Positions 61,875 through 64,000 of a stretch of 64,000 bases of DNA are shown here, in pieces (the stretch's first letter is position 1; every line of letters begins with the position of its first letter). The notes under the pieces were generated by a model. The model saw nothing but the letters and a program-made list of their open reading frames with translations, did no database searches and had not been told where the DNA came from. The DNA is from Weissella viridescens (GTDB lineage Bacteria > Bacillota > Bacilli > Lactobacillales > Lactobacillaceae): assembly GCF_003862435.1 (NCBI RefSeq), contig NZ_RHGY01000006.1:1-64000 (forward strand), written 5' to 3'. The position numbers and the translations under genes were made by a program.

Positions 61875-62385
61875 AAAGCTGACGGTTTTAAGCGTCATTA
61901 TTGCAGTGAACTTAGCGTTAAGTTATGTTGTTAAATTACCAAGTCCAACAGGAGCAGGATTTGTGTCGCTCGTGGAAGCTGGAATTTTTATTGCCGCCTG
62001 GAACTTCGGTCCACGTGGTGGGGCAGTTGTCGGAGGCGTCACAGGGCTATTGCTCGATTTAATCGCTGGATATCCTCAATGGATGATTATGTCATTGATC
62101 ATTCATGGGACTGAAGGGTATGTATTTGGTACGGGTGGAAAAAAGATGAAGGGCAAACTCATTACAACCCTGATTGGTGGAGCCATCATGGTATTGGGGT
62201 ACTGGCTTGCCGGAGCGATGTTGATGTGGTTGATGGGCGGCATGGCGATGCCATGGTCCGCAGCTTTCTTAGCAACAGCTAGTGATATTCCCGGGAATAT
62301 GATGCAAGTTTTGGTTGGATTTATTGTCCCCTTGATTGTAAACAAACCAATTCAAAGTTTACTAGCTAAAGCGGATATTATTTAA
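61864..62385 (+). CDS. ECF transporter S component (vitamin precursor, HmpT/PdxU2-like)
   Basis: The 173-residue protein has five to six membrane segments and the S-component pattern: basic N-terminus (MKIKKLTVLSVIIAVNLALS), GFVSLVEAGIFIAAWNFGPRGG, GVTGLLLDLIAGYPQW and a C-terminal membrane pair. It is the binding subunit of an ECF transporter. The neighbouring ThiD/PdxK-type kinase points to pyridoxine or hydroxymethylpyrimidine. I chose ATG 61864 with GGAAGG upstream inside the kinase gene. Confidence 0.88.
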   Translation: MKIKKLTVLSVIIAVNLALSYVVKLPSPTGAGFVSLVEAGIFIAAWNFGPRGGAVVGGVTGLLLDLIAGYPQWMIMSLIIHGTEGYVFGTGGKKMKGKLITTLIGGAIMVLGYWLAGAMLMWLMGGMAMPWSAAFLATASDIPGNMMQVLVGFIVPLIVNKPIQSLLAKADII

Positions 62386-62404
62386 TCAGAATTGGGAGTT
62401 CATT

Positions 62405-63622
62405 GTGCAAAAAAAGTATAAGTTAAGTGTTTTAGTCTTATTGAGTTTGAGCGTTGTCTTAATTGGGATGAATATGCGGGCGCCTGTCACAACATTACCG
62501 CTAATGTTGAACGAAATCGCGTCAAGTCTCAATGTGGCAACGAGTCAATTGGGCATTTTGACAACAATCCCGTTAATTATGTTCGTATTGGTTTCAAATT
62601 TTGCAGCCAAAACGATGCAACTAATGGGGCTGAAACGGGCGATGGCCTTTGCAGTTGCGATGATTTTACTTGGATCGCTCTGCCGTGTCGTGACCAATAT
62701 GCCAATGATGCTTATTGGGACCGTTCTAATTGGGCTAGGGATTGCGCACTTGAATGTTTTCATGCCTTCTTTTGTCATGGCTTTCTTCCCAACAAAAATT
62801 GGGCTTTATACTTCAATTTATACGATGTCGAATATGCTCGGGACAGCCGTGTTTAATGTGCTGACAGCACCGGTCATGGCAAAATGGGGTTGGCATGCGA
62901 TGATGTGGATTCTAGTCTTACTTCCTGCCTTAGCGCTGGGGGTATGGTTAGTTGCAAGTCGTTTTGCAGAACCGGTAGTGCAAGAGCCAGCCGATGATTT
63001 TGATAAAAGTAGTCCACAAGAACCAAAACTACATGTATGGCGCAATCCCCGGGCTTGGGCTTTGCTTTTGGTCTTTGGGTTTCAAGCCATTTTAAATTAC
63101 ACCTTTGTCGCATGGATGCCATCTTTGATGGCGTACCATCACGTTAGTGCGGGCAATATCGGTTGGATCATGGCGCTCTATTCAATTATTGGGATGTTCG
63201 TCTCTTTGTTAGTGCCAAACCTCATTGTGCGTTTGACGAAGCGTGGTTTAGCAGGCTGTGTCTTATTTATGGGACTAATTGGTCTGTTAACCGCCGTGAT
63301 GTTATTTAATCAAAACACGAGTGCAGTTGGCTTTTGGCTAGCATTGGCGTTGATGATTGGGAGTATCACTGCTTTCTTCTTCCTTATCGCCATGACAATG
63401 TTTGCAGCTAAGACGACGACACCCTTTCAAACGGCAACGGTGTCCGGGATGGCCCAGTCAGGTGGCTATTTCATTTCTGCCTTTGGTCCAACCTTATATG
63501 GTCAAGCGTTTCAGGCTAACCCAGCAGGTAGTGTACAAAATATTGTGTATACCGTAATTGTGGTGTTACTCGTAAGCGTTACATTACTTGTCATTAAGGC
63601 GGATCGTATTTTTACAAAGTAA
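62405..63622 (+). CDS. MFS transporter, CynX/NimT family
   Basis: This 405-residue, 12-segment major facilitator protein resembles the CynX (cyanate) / NimT group: GMNMRAPVTTLPLMLNEI near the N-terminus and the central LGTAVFNVLTAPVMAKWGWH. A cytoplasmic loop with several Asp and Pro residues (about 195-215) separates the halves. Substrate unknown; cyanate or nitroimidazole transport is only the family name. It starts at GTG 62405 with GGGAG upstream, 19 nt after the S component, so cotranscription is possible. Confidence 0.88.
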   Translation: MQKKYKLSVLVLLSLSVVLIGMNMRAPVTTLPLMLNEIASSLNVATSQLGILTTIPLIMFVLVSNFAAKTMQLMGLKRAMAFAVAMILLGSLCRVVTNMPMMLIGTVLIGLGIAHLNVFMPSFVMAFFPTKIGLYTSIYTMSNMLGTAVFNVLTAPVMAKWGWHAMMWILVLLPALALGVWLVASRFAEPVVQEPADDFDKSSPQEPKLHVWRNPRAWALLLVFGFQAILNYTFVAWMPSLMAYHHVSAGNIGWIMALYSIIGMFVSLLVPNLIVRLTKRGLAGCVLFMGLIGLLTAVMLFNQNTSAVGFWLALALMIGSITAFFFLIAMTMFAAKTTTPFQTATVSGMAQSGGYFISAFGPTLYGQAFQANPAGSVQNIVYTVIVVLLVSVTLLVIKADRIFTK

Positions 63623-63715
63623 TGAATTTTATGAGTTTAAGATTAGACTTTATTTCATGTTATATATTTTGCATTTGTGATTTAGTATACTTGTTTTATT
63701 AATGGAGGATATATC

Positions 63716-64000
63716 ATGTCACGTAAAATTGGAATTATTGGAATGGGAAGTGTTGGGAGTGCGATTGCGCACGGATTGATTGCACAAGGTGTTGCTGATG
63801 ACTACGTCTTTATCAACCGTGGTGAGGCGAAGGCTGTTGCAAATCAACTTGATTTTGAAGACGCAATGGCTAACTTGGAAACACATGCGAACATTACCAT
63901 CAATGATTGGTCAGCATTAGCTGATGCCGATGTTGTTATCTCAACTTTGGGAAATATGGCGATGCAACAAAACAATCCAACTGGGGATCGTTTTGCAGAG
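63716..64000 (+). CDS. L-2-hydroxyisocaproate/L-lactate dehydrogenase family, cut by the window end
   Basis: Only the first 95 codons are present. The sequence ([20 protein letters not shown], then [37 protein letters not shown] and NPTGDRFAE) closely follows the L-2-hydroxyisocaproate dehydrogenase known from Weissella confusa, a reductase of branched 2-keto acids. The Rossmann Gly motif is GMGSVGSA. The residue that binds the NAD ribose is Asp in that enzyme (FIDANEAK); here the segment is [14 protein letters not shown] precedes ATG 63716. Confidence 0.9.
   Translation, partial: MSRKIGIIGMGSVGSAIAHGLIAQGVADDYVFINRGEAKAVANQLDFEDAMANLETHANITINDWSALADADVVISTLGNMAMQQNNPTGDRFAE

Overview
The window is a 64 kb piece of a low-GC Gram-positive chromosome, most likely a Weissella or close relative in the Leuconostoc/Weissella branch of the Lactobacillaceae. 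This rests on the gene repertoire, on gene order typical of lactic acid bacteria (xerD-ribT-scpA-scpB-rluB, hrcA-grpE-dnaK-dnaJ, cmk-rpsA-der-HU), on Shine-Dalgarno sites of the AAGGAGG type, and on the last (cut) gene, which closely resembles the L-2-hydroxyisocaproate dehydrogenase known from Weissella confusa. The species call is inference. No tRNA or rRNA gene, prophage, intact insertion sequence or CRISPR array was seen.

Layout. 0.1-2 kb: cold-shock protein, RluA-type pseudouridine synthase and a priming sugar transferase. 2.1-3.4 kb: PepS-type aminopeptidase on the minus strand. 3.5-9.1 kb: a cell-surface polymer region with tagD, tagH, tagG and a TagB-like glycerophosphotransferase, then a second priming sugar transferase, a small membrane protein and a DUF4422 glycosyltransferase. 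9.2-13.8 kb: the heat-shock operon hrcA-grpE-dnaK-dnaJ behind a promoter flanked by two CIRCE operators; its DnaJ lacks the zinc-finger module. 13.9-18.9 kb: a small secreted/hypothetical pair, then rnz-recJ-apt. 18.9-22.1 kb: a minus-strand LexA-family repressor whose self-cleavage residues are missing, DUF896 and YneF proteins, plsC, a tRNA methyltransferase-like gene and a GIY-YIG protein. 22.2-25.4 kb: rpsB (with a structured leader), tsf, pyrH, frr. 25.4-29.9 kb: membrane acyltransferase, LytR-CpsA-Psr enzyme and glmS, the last behind NagR/dre-like operator repeats. 30-34 kb: cca, an ABC-F ATPase, dihydrofolate reductase and a small membrane protein. 34-40.3 kb: dnaE, rsh and dtd. 40.3-43 kb: an orphan DinJ/RelB antitoxin, a short cation/proton antiporter and two convergent unknowns. 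43-47.5 kb: cvfB, xerD, ribT, scpA, scpB, rluB. 47.5-52.8 kb: DUF3290-DUF421 membrane pair, FMN riboswitch with ribU, ypbB-like gene, recQ and a membrane LysM protein. 52.9-56.9 kb: cmk, rpsA-like, der, HU. 57-60.6 kb: a decayed gene, then two paralogous secreted LysM/Apf-like proteins around a minus-strand membrane gene. 60.6-64 kb: a small membrane protein, a vitamin kinase with an ECF S component, a CynX-type MFS carrier and the start of the hydroxyacid dehydrogenase.

Most of the window is housekeeping. The points most worth checking are the apparently non-cleavable LexA (18925-19536), the zinc-finger-less DnaJ (12890-13825), the extra Tyr before the catalytic N-terminal Cys of GlmS (28065), the duplicated promoter/leader module with a covarying 5' hairpin on the two Apf-like genes, the rpsB leader, the orphan antitoxin with its ACATGT palindromes, and the pairing between the FMN riboswitch 5' strand and the loop of its own terminator.

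Coordinates are read directly from the sequence. Starts were chosen by ribosome-binding site and family N-terminus, so several differ from the longest open frame. Family names rest on recognised motifs and remembered family sequences, not on database searches.
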